DNA of 36,509 nucleotides from Deinococcales bacterium. GTDB taxonomy: Bacteria; Deinococcota; Deinococci; Deinococcales; JAAFIG01. Below are positions 8,100 through 15,949 of this stretch, in pieces. Below the pieces are notes generated by a model that was not told the origin of the DNA, did not search any database, and saw only the letters and a list, made by a program, of their open reading frames with translations. Each line of letters opens with the position of its first letter. Position 1 is the first letter of the stretch. The DNA is taken from contig JAAFIG010000043.1 of NCBI GenBank assembly GCA_013298595.1, positions 1 through 36,509 on the forward strand. The letters are read 5' to 3'. Both the position numbers and the translations under genes were made by a program.

Positions 8100-8111
8100 T
8101 AGCCTTAAAGG
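8100..8111 (+). promoter_or_regulatory. Possible leaderless promoter of sufU
   Basis: TAGCCT (8100-8105) plus six bases precedes ATG 8112. The AAAGG in the spacer could instead be a badly spaced Shine-Dalgarno, so this is the weakest member of the class. Confidence 0.4.
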
Positions 8112-8528
8112 ATGTCAGCCCTTCTCGAGCAGATGTACAAAGAGATTTTACTCGACCATCAACGCAATCCGCGCAACCACGGCAAACTCGAGCCTGCAAC
8201 CCGAACAGAATTTGGACATAACCCAAGTTGCGGCGATCAACTCGAGATCAATCTGCTGCTCGAGCAAGATTGTATTACTGCGATTCGTTTTACGGGTCGT
8301 GGTTGTACCATCTCTCAAGCCAGTGCCAGCTTGATGACCAATGCCATTCAAGGAAAAAGCAAAAGTGAAGCCTTGGGTATCGCCCAAGCATTCACGCAGA
8401 TGCTGCGAACAGGGGAGAGCAACTCCAGCCTAGGCGATTTAAATGCTTTGATTGGCGTGGCAAAACTACACGCTCGAGTCAAATGTGCATTGCTGGCATG
8501 GCAGACACTCGAACTTGCTTTAGGGTGA
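8112..8528 (+). CDS. sufU: SUF system Fe-S assembly protein SufU
   Basis: 138 residues. The N-terminus MSALLEQMYKEILLDHQRNPRNHGKL is the SufU/IscU-type opening. Three cysteines sit at the expected places: NPSCGDQL (with the adjacent Asp), GRGCTISQAS and RVKCALLAWQTL. In Gram-positive and Deinococcus-type SUF systems SufU binds zinc and takes sulfur from the cysteine desulfurase SufS. The family insertion between the second and third cysteines is present though short. No sufS, sufB or sufC is adjacent, so the gene is detached from any suf cluster in this window. It lies just after a radical SAM gene, a client of Fe-S assembly. Confidence 0.88.
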   Translation: MSALLEQMYKEILLDHQRNPRNHGKLEPATRTEFGHNPSCGDQLEINLLLEQDCITAIRFTGRGCTISQASASLMTNAIQGKSKSEALGIAQAFTQMLRTGESNSSLGDLNALIGVAKLHARVKCALLAWQTLELALG

Positions 8529-8548
8529 AGGTCACGAACCTCGAGTCG

Positions 8549-8560
8549 TAAGATAAAATA
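8549..8560 (+). promoter_or_regulatory. Leaderless promoter of SHOCT gene 1
   Basis: TAAGAT (8549-8554) plus AAAATA precedes ATG 8561. The upstream flank CTCGAGTCG is shared with the promoter of the paralogue at 9095. Confidence 0.65.
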
Positions 8561-9061
8561 ATGAATCATGCACAAGATTTACAACAACTCGAGTCTTTTC
8601 TCGAGACCAAATTGGTTAATCCTGCGGATTTTGCCCAAGCCAAAGCATTGCTGCAAAACAACGCCATGACAGCCGAAGAAACAGAATTTGTGCAGCAAAT
8701 ACTGCGAAACTGCCAACAAAAAGTAATAGATTTAGCAAAACTCGAGGCAGATTGGGAACTCGAGAAAGCCAAATTCACCGCTTCTTTTCGTGGTGTGGTT
8801 TATACCCAGTCAATTGGATTGATTGCGTTTCGCTGTGTTTCTGGGATTCTGGTAGGTCTATTTTGCGCTTTAAGTTTAGTGCTTTTTCCTGTGGTAGGCG
8901 ATGATCCACGGTTTTTTGCAAAAATACTGGTCACAATTGTTGGTATTTCAATCATACTTGCCGCCATTCAATACGGTTTTGCTGAAACGAAAAAAATGAA
9001 TGTTCAACAAAAAGCGCATCAAAACTATCTCGAGCAACGCGAACGCATCATCAACAGCTAG
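8561..9061 (+). CDS. SHOCT-type membrane protein, paralogue 1
   Basis: 166 residues. Residues about 5-30 (LQQLESFLETKLVNPADFAQAKALL) have the short SHOCT layout: a helix, a turn, then 'x-E/D-F-x-x-A-K-x-x-L'. A second charged helical stretch follows (about 45-75), then two membrane spans (about 87-115 and 122-145) and a charged C-terminal tail ending EQRERIINS. It is the tandem paralogue of the gene at 9106-9591. The last 24 coding bases before the stop are identical in the two copies. SHOCT domains are oligomerisation modules of unknown role. This copy has six CTCGAG sites, the next copy only one. No function is assigned. Confidence 0.7.
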   Translation: MNHAQDLQQLESFLETKLVNPADFAQAKALLQNNAMTAEETEFVQQILRNCQQKVIDLAKLEADWELEKAKFTASFRGVVYTQSIGLIAFRCVSGILVGLFCALSLVLFPVVGDDPRFFAKILVTIVGISIILAAIQYGFAETKKMNVQQKAHQNYLEQRERIINS

Positions 9062-9094
9062 AATAAAGTTGGAACTCAAATCAAGCTCGAGTCG

Positions 9095-9105
9095 TATTAT
9101 TAGGT
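9095..9105 (+). promoter_or_regulatory. Leaderless-type promoter of SHOCT gene 2
   Basis: TATTAT (9095-9100) lies five bases before ATG 9106, in the same CTCGAGTCG context as the promoter of paralogue 1. It suggests that the promoter was duplicated with the gene. Confidence 0.5.
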
Positions 9106-9591
9106 ATGAGTCTTGCCGATGAATTATTAAAACTCGAGCAACTAAGACAAACAGGTTCTTTGACAGCAGCTGAATTTACGTCTGCCAAAGCCGCTTTACT
9201 TAGTGGCTATAATCCGAGTTCACCTGATGAAATCAAGCAACTACAAGTAGATACAGCACTAGCAAGGTTAGATATTGATTGGAAAAATCGAGAAAAAGAA
9301 TTGATGATTGTAGGAGGTTATGGAAATCGGTTCATTCCAACCAAAAATCTTGTGTTTACAAGAAGTTGGACAATTGGTGGTTTGGGTGGTCTTTTTATCC
9401 CATTATCAATTGCAATTTTTGTAAGCAGTTTGCAAGATAAAGAAGTAGGTGCGCTTTTGTTTTTTTTCCTAGGTAGTGGCTTTGTGCTTTATGGATTTTG
9501 GCTGAATTCACATCTCAATAAATTCGTGATTCAATATAAAAATGCCTATGATGACTATCTTGAGGAACGCGAACGCATCATCAACAGCTGA
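9106..9591 (+). CDS. SHOCT-type membrane protein, paralogue 2
   Basis: 161 residues. The N-terminus LADELLKLEQLRQTGSLTAAEFTSAKAALL is a clear SHOCT match. A charged stretch follows, then two hydrophobic spans (WTIGGLGGLFIPLSIAIFVSSL and GALLFFFLGSGFVLYGFWL), and a tail ending EERERIINS, almost the same as paralogue 1. Base composition is lower in GC than paralogue 1, and only one CTCGAG remains (in the LEQ codons near the start). Where paralogue 1 has CTCGAG at 9029-9034, this copy has CTTGAG at 9559-9564. Function is unknown. The 151 bases after it hold two CTCGAG sites and the speA promoter. Confidence 0.7.
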   Translation: MSLADELLKLEQLRQTGSLTAAEFTSAKAALLSGYNPSSPDEIKQLQVDTALARLDIDWKNREKELMIVGGYGNRFIPTKNLVFTRSWTIGGLGGLFIPLSIAIFVSSLQDKEVGALLFFFLGSGFVLYGFWLNSHLNKFVIQYKNAYDDYLEERERIINS

Positions 9592-9687
9592 ATTTATCTT
9601 CTCGAGTGAAAAATTACGTTCTAAAACCCCTATGAACCATTGTCTGACTCGAGGGACAAGCTGACATAACAATCACACTTTTTTCTG

Positions 9688-9734
9688 TATACTTTTGCAG
9701 TTGCCGTGTTGTCTTGGCAGATGTCTTTTGGAGG
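9688..9734 (+). promoter_or_regulatory. Promoter -10 and ribosome binding site of speA
   Basis: TATACT at 9688-9693 lies within GTATACTTTT, as upstream of the LysM gene. CTGACA at 9661-9666 is -35-like, but the spacer of 21 is too long. GGAGG (9730-9734) is eight bases before TTG 9743 and decides that start over the upstream TTG at 9695. Confidence 0.6.
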
Positions 9735-9742
9735 ACACAACA

Positions 9743-11662
9743 TTGAAAACCCTTGAACGTTTTAGCACCACCGAAGCCGCCGAATTGTACGGAGTTCCCA
9801 GTTGGGCTGGTGGGTATTACCGCATTGCCGAATCTGGTTTGCTCGAGGCAACACCAACGCAAAATGGTGTCAGTGTGCCTTTACTGGCGGTGTTGGACGA
9901 GTTGCGTAAACGTGATGAAGCTCTGCCTGTGATTATTCGTTTCCCACAAATTCTTGAATCTCGAGTGCGTGGTTTGAATGCGGCTTTTGCTGCGGCGATA
10001 GCAGAGTACAGTTATCCTGGTAAGTATCAAGGTGTTTTTCCGATTAAGGTTAATCAGCGTCGAGTGGTGGTGGAAACCATTGCGAAGGCGGGGCGTGAAT
10101 TTGCCCATGGTATTGAAGCAGGTTCTAAAGCCGAGTTGGCGTTGTGCTTAGCTCAGGATTTGCATCCCGAGGCTTTACTTTGTTGTAATGGTTTCAAAGA
10201 TGATGGCTTTGTGCGCCTTGCACTATGGGGGCGCAAACTTGGTAAAAACGTGGTGATTACGCTCGAAAAATTCTCTGAACTCGAGCGGGTGCTACGAATT
10301 GCTAAAGAAGTGGGTGTCAGACCAGCGGTTGGTGTGCGGTTTAAGCTTCATGCTAAAGGCAGTGGGCAATGGGAAGAATCTGGTGGTGACGGTGCCAAGT
10401 TTGGCTTAAATGCCACCGAGTTATTGGCTGTGGTCAACCGCTTAAAGGGTTTAGGACTCGAGAATTCTTTGGTGATGCTGCATTGCCATGTGGGTAGTCA
10501 GTTAACCGATATTCGTCGTATCAAAGTAGCAGTGCGTGAAGCCGCGCAAACCTATGCCGAATTGCGAGAATTGGGTGTGGGTATTAAGTACCTCAATGTG
10601 GGTGGTGGCTTAGCTGTGGATTACGATGGTAGTAAAACCACGTTTTACTCGAGTGCCAATTACACCCTGCAAGAGTATGCCCAAGATGTTGTTTACAGTG
10701 TACTCGAGACGTGCAAAGGGGCTGAACTCGAGGAAAGTGCTTATCCAATTATTGTTTCTGAATCTGGGCGAGCATTAACGGCGCATCATGCCGTGCTGGT
10801 GCTGCCTGTGCTGGATGTCACAGGTCCAACGCGTTACCCTGCCGATCTTGCCCCTCGAGATGCAGAGTCACATGAACTGATTAAGGACTTAGAGCAAATT
10901 CTCGAAAATATTAATTTAAAGAATTATTCAGAAATGTACAACGACGCTGTGGATGATAAAAATCAAATGCACACTTTGTACGATTTAGGGTACCTGAATT
11001 TACGAGATCGCGCTCGAGCCGAAGAATTATTCAATCGGATTATGCAGCGTGTGCTGAAGGTGATCGAAGAAGCCGACCCTAAGTATGTGCCAGAAGAATT
11101 TGAGGATTTACCACCACTGCTTGCCGATAAGTACATCTGCAATTTTAGTTTATTTCAAAGCCTTCCCGATCATTGGGCAATAGATGCTTTATTTCCCATT
11201 GTGCCTTTGTCTAGGCTCGAGGAACGCCCAACCAAACTGGGTACAATTGTGGATATCACCTGCGATTCTGATGGCAAAATAGATAAATTTATTGATTTAC
11301 GTGATGTCAAAAAAGCTTTGCCTTTGCACGAATTTGACCCTGAGCGCCCATATTACCTTGGTATTTTCTTGGTTGGGGCGTACCAAGATGTGCTTGGTAG
11401 CGATCATAATCTCTTTGGTAAAGTCAATGAAGTTCATGTGACTGTCGAAGAAAATGGTGAATACGAAATTGATTTATTTGTTCGTGGTCAAAAAGCACGG
11501 CGCTTAATCGAAGGTATGGGTTACACTGCCCCGCAACTTTTCTCGAGTATGCGTTCACAAGTGGATCGTAGTATCGCTATGAAAGTGCTGGGCACAGATG
11601 AAGGCGAGAGTTTTCTCGAACATTACGACGAGGAAATTGTTGGCTACACGTACCTCGAGTAG
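9743..11662 (+). CDS. speA: Biosynthetic arginine decarboxylase
   Basis: 639 residues with a TTG start chosen for its GGAGG at ideal spacing. The length matches the SpeA family (about 630-660). It converts arginine to agmatine with pyridoxal phosphate and Mg2+, entering polyamine synthesis. Family landmarks: the PLP lysine in FPIKVNQ (near residue 103), GIEAGSKAELALCLA, CNGFKDD, KFGLNATELLAV, LHCHVGSQLTDIRRIK, NVGGGLAVDYDG, SESGRALTAHHAVLV and, near the C-terminus, ILVGAYQD-type FLVGAYQDVLGSDHNLFG. All expected regions are present with no break. The gene is monocistronic and ends at a shared bidirectional terminator opposite clpC. An unrelated upstream in-frame extension (MQLPCCLGRC) is not family-like. 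Confidence 0.93.
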   Translation: MKTLERFSTTEAAELYGVPSWAGGYYRIAESGLLEATPTQNGVSVPLLAVLDELRKRDEALPVIIRFPQILESRVRGLNAAFAAAIAEYSYPGKYQGVFPIKVNQRRVVVETIAKAGREFAHGIEAGSKAELALCLAQDLHPEALLCCNGFKDDGFVRLALWGRKLGKNVVITLEKFSELERVLRIAKEVGVRPAVGVRFKLHAKGSGQWEESGGDGAKFGLNATELLAVVNRLKGLGLENSLVMLHCHVGSQLTDIRRIKVAVREAAQTYAELRELGVGIKYLNVGGGLAVDYDGSKTTFYSSANYTLQEYAQDVVYSVLETCKGAELEESAYPIIVSESGRALTAHHAVLVLPVLDVTGPTRYPADLAPRDAESHELIKDLEQILENINLKNYSEMYNDAVDDKNQMHTLYDLGYLNLRDRARAEELFNRIMQRVLKVIEEADPKYVPEEFEDLPPLLADKYICNFSLFQSLPDHWAIDALFPIVPLSRLEERPTKLGTIVDITCDSDGKIDKFIDLRDVKKALPLHEFDPERPYYLGIFLVGAYQDVLGSDHNLFGKVNEVHVTVEENGEYEIDLFVRGQKARRLIEGMGYTAPQLFSSMRSQVDRSIAMKVLGTDEGESFLEHYDEEIVGYTYLE

Positions 11663-11688
11663 CACACGTTAATCCCCAATTGTATAAG

Positions 11689-11724
11689 AACTCGAGGACA
11701 ACATAATTATGTTGTCCTCGAGTT
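11689..11724. terminator. Bidirectional terminator: perfect 36-bp palindrome with two CTCGAG
   Basis: The left arm 11689-11706 and right arm 11707-11724 are exact reverse complements (18 bp each), centred on TAATTA. T-rich sequence follows on the plus strand (TTTTGTTT, 11723-11730). The palindrome lies between the convergent ends of speA and clpC and serves both. One CTCGAG occurs in each arm (11691-11696 and 11717-11722). Confidence 0.85.
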
Positions 11725-11736
11725 TTGTTTAGTGAA

Positions 11737-13947
11737 TTAAAAATCGGCAACTAAATCTAGACGTGCAAATTCGATTTTGCCACCTGACATCGAAACAAAA
11801 ATTTCACCTTCTGGAACGGATAAAAACGCTAGTGCTAACGGGTCTTCGATTTCGTCACGTAAAATGGCACGTAACTGACGGCTCGAGCCTTTGAGTTTAA
11901 TTTTAGAGACCAAGTAGTTAGCAATTTTAGGATCAAAGTTAATTCGTAAATCACGGCTTTTTAGCTCTAAACGCATATCCTCAAGTAAAGCGCGGGCAAT
12001 GTCAACCAATTCGCTTTCACCGAGTGGTTTGAAACGAATTACTTCGTCAAGACGATCAATGAATTCTGGGGTAAATAGATTCTTGACTGGTTGGGTATCA
12101 GTGATTTCGGAGTCGCCTGCAAAACGCACACTGCTCGAGGTATTAAAGCCTGTGTTGCTGGTCATGATCAGGACACAGCGTTTGAAGTCTACAGCTCGTC
12201 CCATACCATCGGTTAAACGACCATCATCCATGACTTGCAAGAAGGTATTGTAAACATCAGGATGGGCTTTTTCGATTTCATCGAGTAAAATCACACTAAA
12301 AGGTTGACGGCGCACAGCTTCGGTTAAACGTCCGCCTTGTTCGTGCCCAACATAACCAGGAGGTGCCCCAATTAGTTTAGAAATACTGTGTGGTTCTTGG
12401 TATTCAGACATATCAAAACGAATCAGACTGCGTTCCGAGCCAAACAAGGTTTTGGCTAAAGCCTTAGCCAAATGGGTTTTACCAACACCACTCGAGCCAA
12501 CAAATAAGAAACTTGCCGAAACCCGAGTCCGACCGCCAAGCCCAACTTTGGAACGGCGTAAAGCTGCCGCTAATGAACGCACAGCATCCGGTTGACCAAA
12601 TACCTGAGCGCGTAATTCTTCCTCGAGTCCGAGCAATTTGGCATCATCGCGGTCGTCTACATAGACACCACCCCATGAGTCCACAACAGCTTCAATGTCT
12701 TCTCGAGAAACAATCGGTGTGCCGTCGGCATCTTCAAGTACAGGCATGTTCAAACTGGCATTGAGACGCACCCTCGAGCCAGCTTCATCAATTAAATCAA
12801 TGGCTTTATCAGGGAAATTTCGTCCTGGCAGGCTGCGTTCACCAACTTTGACCGCTAATTGCAAAATCGTATCTGGGATCAGCACATCGTGATGTTCTTC
12901 GTAACGAGATTTTAAGCCACGCAGAATTTCTAAAGTATCTTCGGGACTCGGTTCAAGTACCAATACAGGTTGGAAACGCCGCTCAAGTGCAGCATCTTTT
13001 TCGATATAGCGATGATACTCGCCTGTAGTAGTTGCACCAATCACTTGAATTTCACCTCTCGAGAGCGGTGGTTTGAGAATATTCGCAGCATCTAATGTGC
13101 CTTCTGCGCCACCCGCACCCACCAAAGTATGCAATTCGTCCACAAAAGCAATCACTCTGGCATTACGGAGTTCATCAATGATTTGCCGTAAACGTTCCTC
13201 GAATTCACCACGGTATTTTGTACCAGCCACCACGCCAGCCAAATCAATGGAAATTAAACGCATGTTTTTAATGGTATTTGGTACGCGATTTTCAATAATT
13301 GCTAAGGCTAAACCCTCGGCAATAGCCGTTTTACCAACACCAGGATCGCCAATCAGCACAGGATTATTCTTGGTACGACGTGATAAAATTTGTACCACAC
13401 GCCGAATTTCTTCAGAACGACCAATCACAGGGTCGAGTTTGCCATCTCGAGCTGCCTTGGTTAAATCATGACCATATTCGTCGAGAAACGGCGTATTAAC
13501 ACTTTTGGTTTCTTGTTTAGGGTCGGTATGAGCCAAAATCCGCCAGCGAATGGTGTCAGGGTCTCGAGCCAAATCGGTCAGGATGCGATACGCAACCCCG
13601 TCACCTTCACGCAAAATACCTAACAAAATGTGTTCAGTACCAATCACTTGGCTACCAAGGTTGCGGGCTTCGCTGGAAGCCAGTTCCATCACACGACGCG
13701 CCCTTGGAGTAATAGCTGGGGCTTCCGTATGACGTAAACCCTCACCACGCCCGATGATTTCTTCAACCCGACGACGAAAACCCTCAAGGGTTGCACCGAA
13801 CTCGGTCAGAATACGGCAAGCAGTTCCACCCTCACGCATTAAACCAAGCAATAAATGCTCGGGACCTATCATGGCATGACCGAGCTTACTGCCTTCTTCT
13901 CGAGCATAATGAAATACAAGTCTGGCGCGGTCATCGTAGCGGTTCAT
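11737..13947 (-). CDS. clpC: ATP-dependent Clp protease ATPase subunit ClpC
   Basis: 736 residues. Two Clp N-terminal repeats (residues 1-70 and 78-145, each with the GPEHLLLGL/GTEHILLGI signature) precede AAA-1 (Walker A GDPGVGKT, Walker B VIAFVDELH) and AAA-2 (Walker A GSSGVGKT, VILLDEIEKAHPDVY, GAPPGYVGHEQGG). It unfolds substrates for ClpP. It is shorter than B. subtilis ClpC (about 810). The middle UVR-bearing coiled coil between AAA-1 and AAA-2 is reduced to a few dozen residues, so MecA-type adaptor docking is unlikely. The start is supported by GGAG eight bases upstream. It is monocistronic, with TAGACT at 13975-13980 as the candidate -10 box. No ctsR, mcsA or mcsB is nearby. Confidence 0.93.
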   Translation of the reverse strand: MNRYDDRARLVFHYAREEGSKLGHAMIGPEHLLLGLMREGGTACRILTEFGATLEGFRRRVEEIIGRGEGLRHTEAPAITPRARRVMELASSEARNLGSQVIGTEHILLGILREGDGVAYRILTDLARDPDTIRWRILAHTDPKQETKSVNTPFLDEYGHDLTKAARDGKLDPVIGRSEEIRRVVQILSRRTKNNPVLIGDPGVGKTAIAEGLALAIIENRVPNTIKNMRLISIDLAGVVAGTKYRGEFEERLRQIIDELRNARVIAFVDELHTLVGAGGAEGTLDAANILKPPLSRGEIQVIGATTTGEYHRYIEKDAALERRFQPVLVLEPSPEDTLEILRGLKSRYEEHHDVLIPDTILQLAVKVGERSLPGRNFPDKAIDLIDEAGSRVRLNASLNMPVLEDADGTPIVSREDIEAVVDSWGGVYVDDRDDAKLLGLEEELRAQVFGQPDAVRSLAAALRRSKVGLGGRTRVSASFLFVGSSGVGKTHLAKALAKTLFGSERSLIRFDMSEYQEPHSISKLIGAPPGYVGHEQGGRLTEAVRRQPFSVILLDEIEKAHPDVYNTFLQVMDDGRLTDGMGRAVDFKRCVLIMTSNTGFNTSSSVRFAGDSEITDTQPVKNLFTPEFIDRLDEVIRFKPLGESELVDIARALLEDMRLELKSRDLRINFDPKIANYLVSKIKLKGSSRQLRAILRDEIEDPLALAFLSVPEGEIFVSMSGGKIEFARLDLVADF

Positions 13948-13955
13948 CTCAAAGC

Positions 13956-13980
13956 TCCTGTCACTCTGAGCTACAGTCTA
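13956..13980 (-). promoter_or_regulatory. clpC promoter and ribosome binding site
   Basis: Minus-strand TAGACT (13975-13980) serves as the -10 box, and AGGAG about eight bases before the ATG as the Shine-Dalgarno. No convincing -35 or CIRCE element is seen. Confidence 0.5.
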
Positions 13981-14027
13981 ACCTAACAACAGAAATTTTG
14001 CTTGGACAAAATGAACTTTTGTACTAA

Positions 14028-14528
14028 CTACAAACGCCATGAAAATCCTAGGGTAAATAAAAATCCGTACCCAACAGCGTAACCACGCTGAGTTGTAGGT
14101 GGACAACCCCCTTCAAAACCAGATTGCGTTGATCCATCGGCAGCAAGGCAGGTATTAAATGAAGTGTACAAAGGGTTTAACTCAAAAAAAATCCCAGAAA
14201 CCAAGCTAATCCCAAGAATTGCTTTGACATAATATGTATTGCTATCAAAGATTGCCGAAATTCGACCCCATCCAACACCAGCATAGAGTTGCCAGTTAGC
14301 TGTAATGCTATAAAACGCATAAATATCGAATTGTATTTGCGAAACAAGAAGAATTGAAAAACCCGAAACTCGAGCCTCAACACCCCAACCACCAAAATCT
14401 ACTGCCCCAGCGATATGCACGCCTGGAATCAGCAGTAATTGTAAACCAGCTCGAACACTGAAATCTTGGGCATTGGCATGACCGAACCATAAAGCTAAAA
14501 CAGTCAACGCCACCAAGATTCTTTTCAT
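14028..14528 (-). CDS. Small secreted beta-barrel-like outer membrane protein
   Basis: 166 residues. A Sec signal peptide (MKRILVALTVLALWFGHANAQ, cut after NAQ) is followed by alternating amphipathic beta strands with many Gly and aromatic residues. These include QFDIYAFYSITANWQLYAGVGWG and the terminal GYAVGYGFLFTLGFSWRL, which ends in the aromatic C-terminal strand typical of outer membrane barrels. Two cysteines (TCLA and GCPP) could form a disulfide in a loop. No named family is recognised. The gene sits directly after arsN but has its own leaderless promoter. An alternative is a structural fragment of an outer membrane beta-barrel family such as OmpA/W-like proteins. Confidence 0.6.
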   Translation of the reverse strand: MKRILVALTVLALWFGHANAQDFSVRAGLQLLLIPGVHIAGAVDFGGWGVEARVSGFSILLVSQIQFDIYAFYSITANWQLYAGVGWGRISAIFDSNTYYVKAILGISLVSGIFFELNPLYTSFNTCLAADGSTQSGFEGGCPPTTQRGYAVGYGFLFTLGFSWRL

Positions 14529-14540
14529 GAAACCAGTTTA
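14529..14540 (-). promoter_or_regulatory. Leaderless promoter overlapping the arsN stop codon
   Basis: Minus-strand TAAACT (14535-14540) is followed by six bases and the ATG ending at 14528. The TAA of the -10 box is the stop codon of the upstream acetyltransferase gene (14538-14540). Confidence 0.65.
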
Positions 14541-15446
14541 CTCGAGAATTTTTTCAACAATCACACAGTCGCGCCAAATACCGTCCAGCATGGCGTGTTT
14601 TTGATAAATACCAACTTCTCTAAAATGATGGCGAGCACAAAGTTTTCTTGAGGCAGTATTTTCAGGAAATATTCTCGAAAGTACTTTCCAAAATCCTGCT
14701 GCTGTTAAAGCTGGTAAAAAAGCGGTCAGCAGAGCATCACCAATGCGTTGCCCTTGTAAATCTCGAGCTACATACACGCTGTACTCAGCAATGCCAGCGT
14801 AGCATTCACGGCTGCGGTAACTCGAGGCGCGAATAAAACCCTGCACGACATTATTTCGTTCGGCGACCAGAAAAGGGTATTTGGGGTCGAACCAGCCTAG
14901 AATATCGGTACTATTGCGTGGTTCGGTTTCAAAAGTGGCGATGCGGTCGGCAATGCCTTGGTTATAAATTTCGGTTACTCGAGTGACATCCGATGGTTGT
15001 GCTGCTCGAATTTTGAGCAATGCCCGAGTCATCAGCACTGCACTGTCCGAACAAGCACCTAAAAACTCGACTGATGACAGCATGGATTCTGTAACTGTAT
15101 CTCGAGTGGTTTGACGAAAACCTAGGTTTTGAAAGTATAATTCAGCTGTTTCAGTTAGTAGAAAGACCTGTTCTATTTCAAGATTTTTGGCATACTCGAG
15201 GATAGTTGCAATGATTTTTTTGCCAATACCTTGATGCTGATAGGCTGCATTGACTGCCACTGAACGTAGCAATGCTTGTTGCCCATACACTTCAAGTCCT
15301 GCTGTAGCAATTATTGTTTCGTTGTTGGTGGCAATCCAAAAATGCTCGAGGTGTTCTTCTACTCCTGCCAAGACAAGTTTGGCAACTCGTAAATGCTCGA
15401 GCACAGGTGTGAGGTCTTGGGGGGTGGCTGGTCGAATCAGCAGCAT
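14538..15446 (-). CDS. ArsN2-ArsN1 double N-acetyltransferase fusion
   Basis: 302 residues containing two complete GNAT domains. Residues 1-143 match the ArsN2 arsenic-operon acetyltransferase pattern (IRPATPQDL, VAGVEEHLEHFW-like opening, GLEVYGQQALLRSVAV, QHQGIGKKII, LGF, SVEFLGACSDSAVLM). Residues about 146-302 match ArsN1 (IRAAQPSDV, IYNQGIADRIATFETEPR, SYRSRECYAGIAEYSVYV, GQRIGDALL, LSRIFPENTASR, LDGIWRDCVIVEKIL). ArsN1 acetylates the amino group of arsinothricin and phosphinothricin; the ArsN2 substrate is unsettled. Both domains keep the acetyl-CoA P-loop (Q/R-x-x-G-x-G/I). The ATG overlaps the 3' end of the upstream gene by ten bases, implying translational coupling. The two activities are usually separate genes. 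Family identification is by recall of motifs. Confidence 0.75.
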   Translation of the reverse strand: MLLIRPATPQDLTPVLEHLRVAKLVLAGVEEHLEHFWIATNNETIIATAGLEVYGQQALLRSVAVNAAYQHQGIGKKIIATILEYAKNLEIEQVFLLTETAELYFQNLGFRQTTRDTVTESMLSSVEFLGACSDSAVLMTRALLKIRAAQPSDVTRVTEIYNQGIADRIATFETEPRNSTDILGWFDPKYPFLVAERNNVVQGFIRASSYRSRECYAGIAEYSVYVARDLQGQRIGDALLTAFLPALTAAGFWKVLSRIFPENTASRKLCARHHFREVGIYQKHAMLDGIWRDCVIVEKILE

Positions 15447-15937
15447 ATGTTGCTCGAGTCAACTGGTGTGCAACAACCTCCAATAACAGGTAATTGCTCG
15501 AGCGTACTATTGGCTTTGCGTTCAATGGCTTTGCAACGCACGCCGTCTGGCTCGAGGTAAATCAGTACGTTATCGCCTTGGGGTTCTATTCGGTTAACTC
15601 CGTACCGTGAAGCAGGTTCACCGTTCGCACCGTATAAAAAAATTAAGTCTGCGCTGCTCGAGAAAGCCACTTTTGGTGAGACTTTATTGTAGATACTGAG
15701 GAATTTTCCTGCAGGCATGTATTCGCGGCTTCGTTCTAAGGCAGTTCCCCAGAGTTCGATGACAGTTTCGTCAAAACGGTGCTCTACACCGCCACAATCT
15801 ACGGTGTGGTATTGCAAGGCTTTGAACTCGGTAACATGATACCCACTGGGGACTTGCTGACCATTGCTGAGAACAAAGATCATGGGGCGCTCGAGGTGGG
15901 CTTCTAGGGCGGGTATAAAAGTGCCGAGGTTAGACAT
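15437..15937 (-). CDS. DUF6428-like arsenic-operon protein with Cys-rich tail
   Basis: 166 residues, no signal or membrane segment. It has the look of the DUF6428 family that accompanies ArsR genes: an opening helix (LGTFIPALEAHLERPMIFVL), VPSGYHVTEFKA, a DCGG core, TVIELWG and DGVRCKAIERKA. The C-terminus ends GGCCTPVDSSNICC, giving two vicinal Cys pairs that could bind As(III). It is preceded by a strong AAGGAG six bases before its ATG and overlaps the arsN gene by ten bases at the 3' end. It is the third gene of the operon. Family assignment is moderate; the metal-binding idea is inference from the tail and neighbourhood. Confidence 0.6.
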   Translation of the reverse strand: MSNLGTFIPALEAHLERPMIFVLSNGQQVPSGYHVTEFKALQYHTVDCGGVEHRFDETVIELWGTALERSREYMPAGKFLSIYNKVSPKVAFSSSADLIFLYGANGEPASRYGVNRIEPQGDNVLIYLEPDGVRCKAIERKANSTLEQLPVIGGCCTPVDSSNICC

Positions 15938-15949
15938 AATTTTCTCCTT

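Noticed and set aside
9695-9742. Upstream TTG start of speA giving 16 extra residues
   Set aside because: The extension is not family-like and overlaps the promoter; GGAGG is correctly spaced for TTG 9743.
13948-14027. CIRCE or CtsR operator before clpC
   Set aside because: No TTAGCACTC-N9 inverted repeat or heptad direct repeat is visible in the upstream bases.
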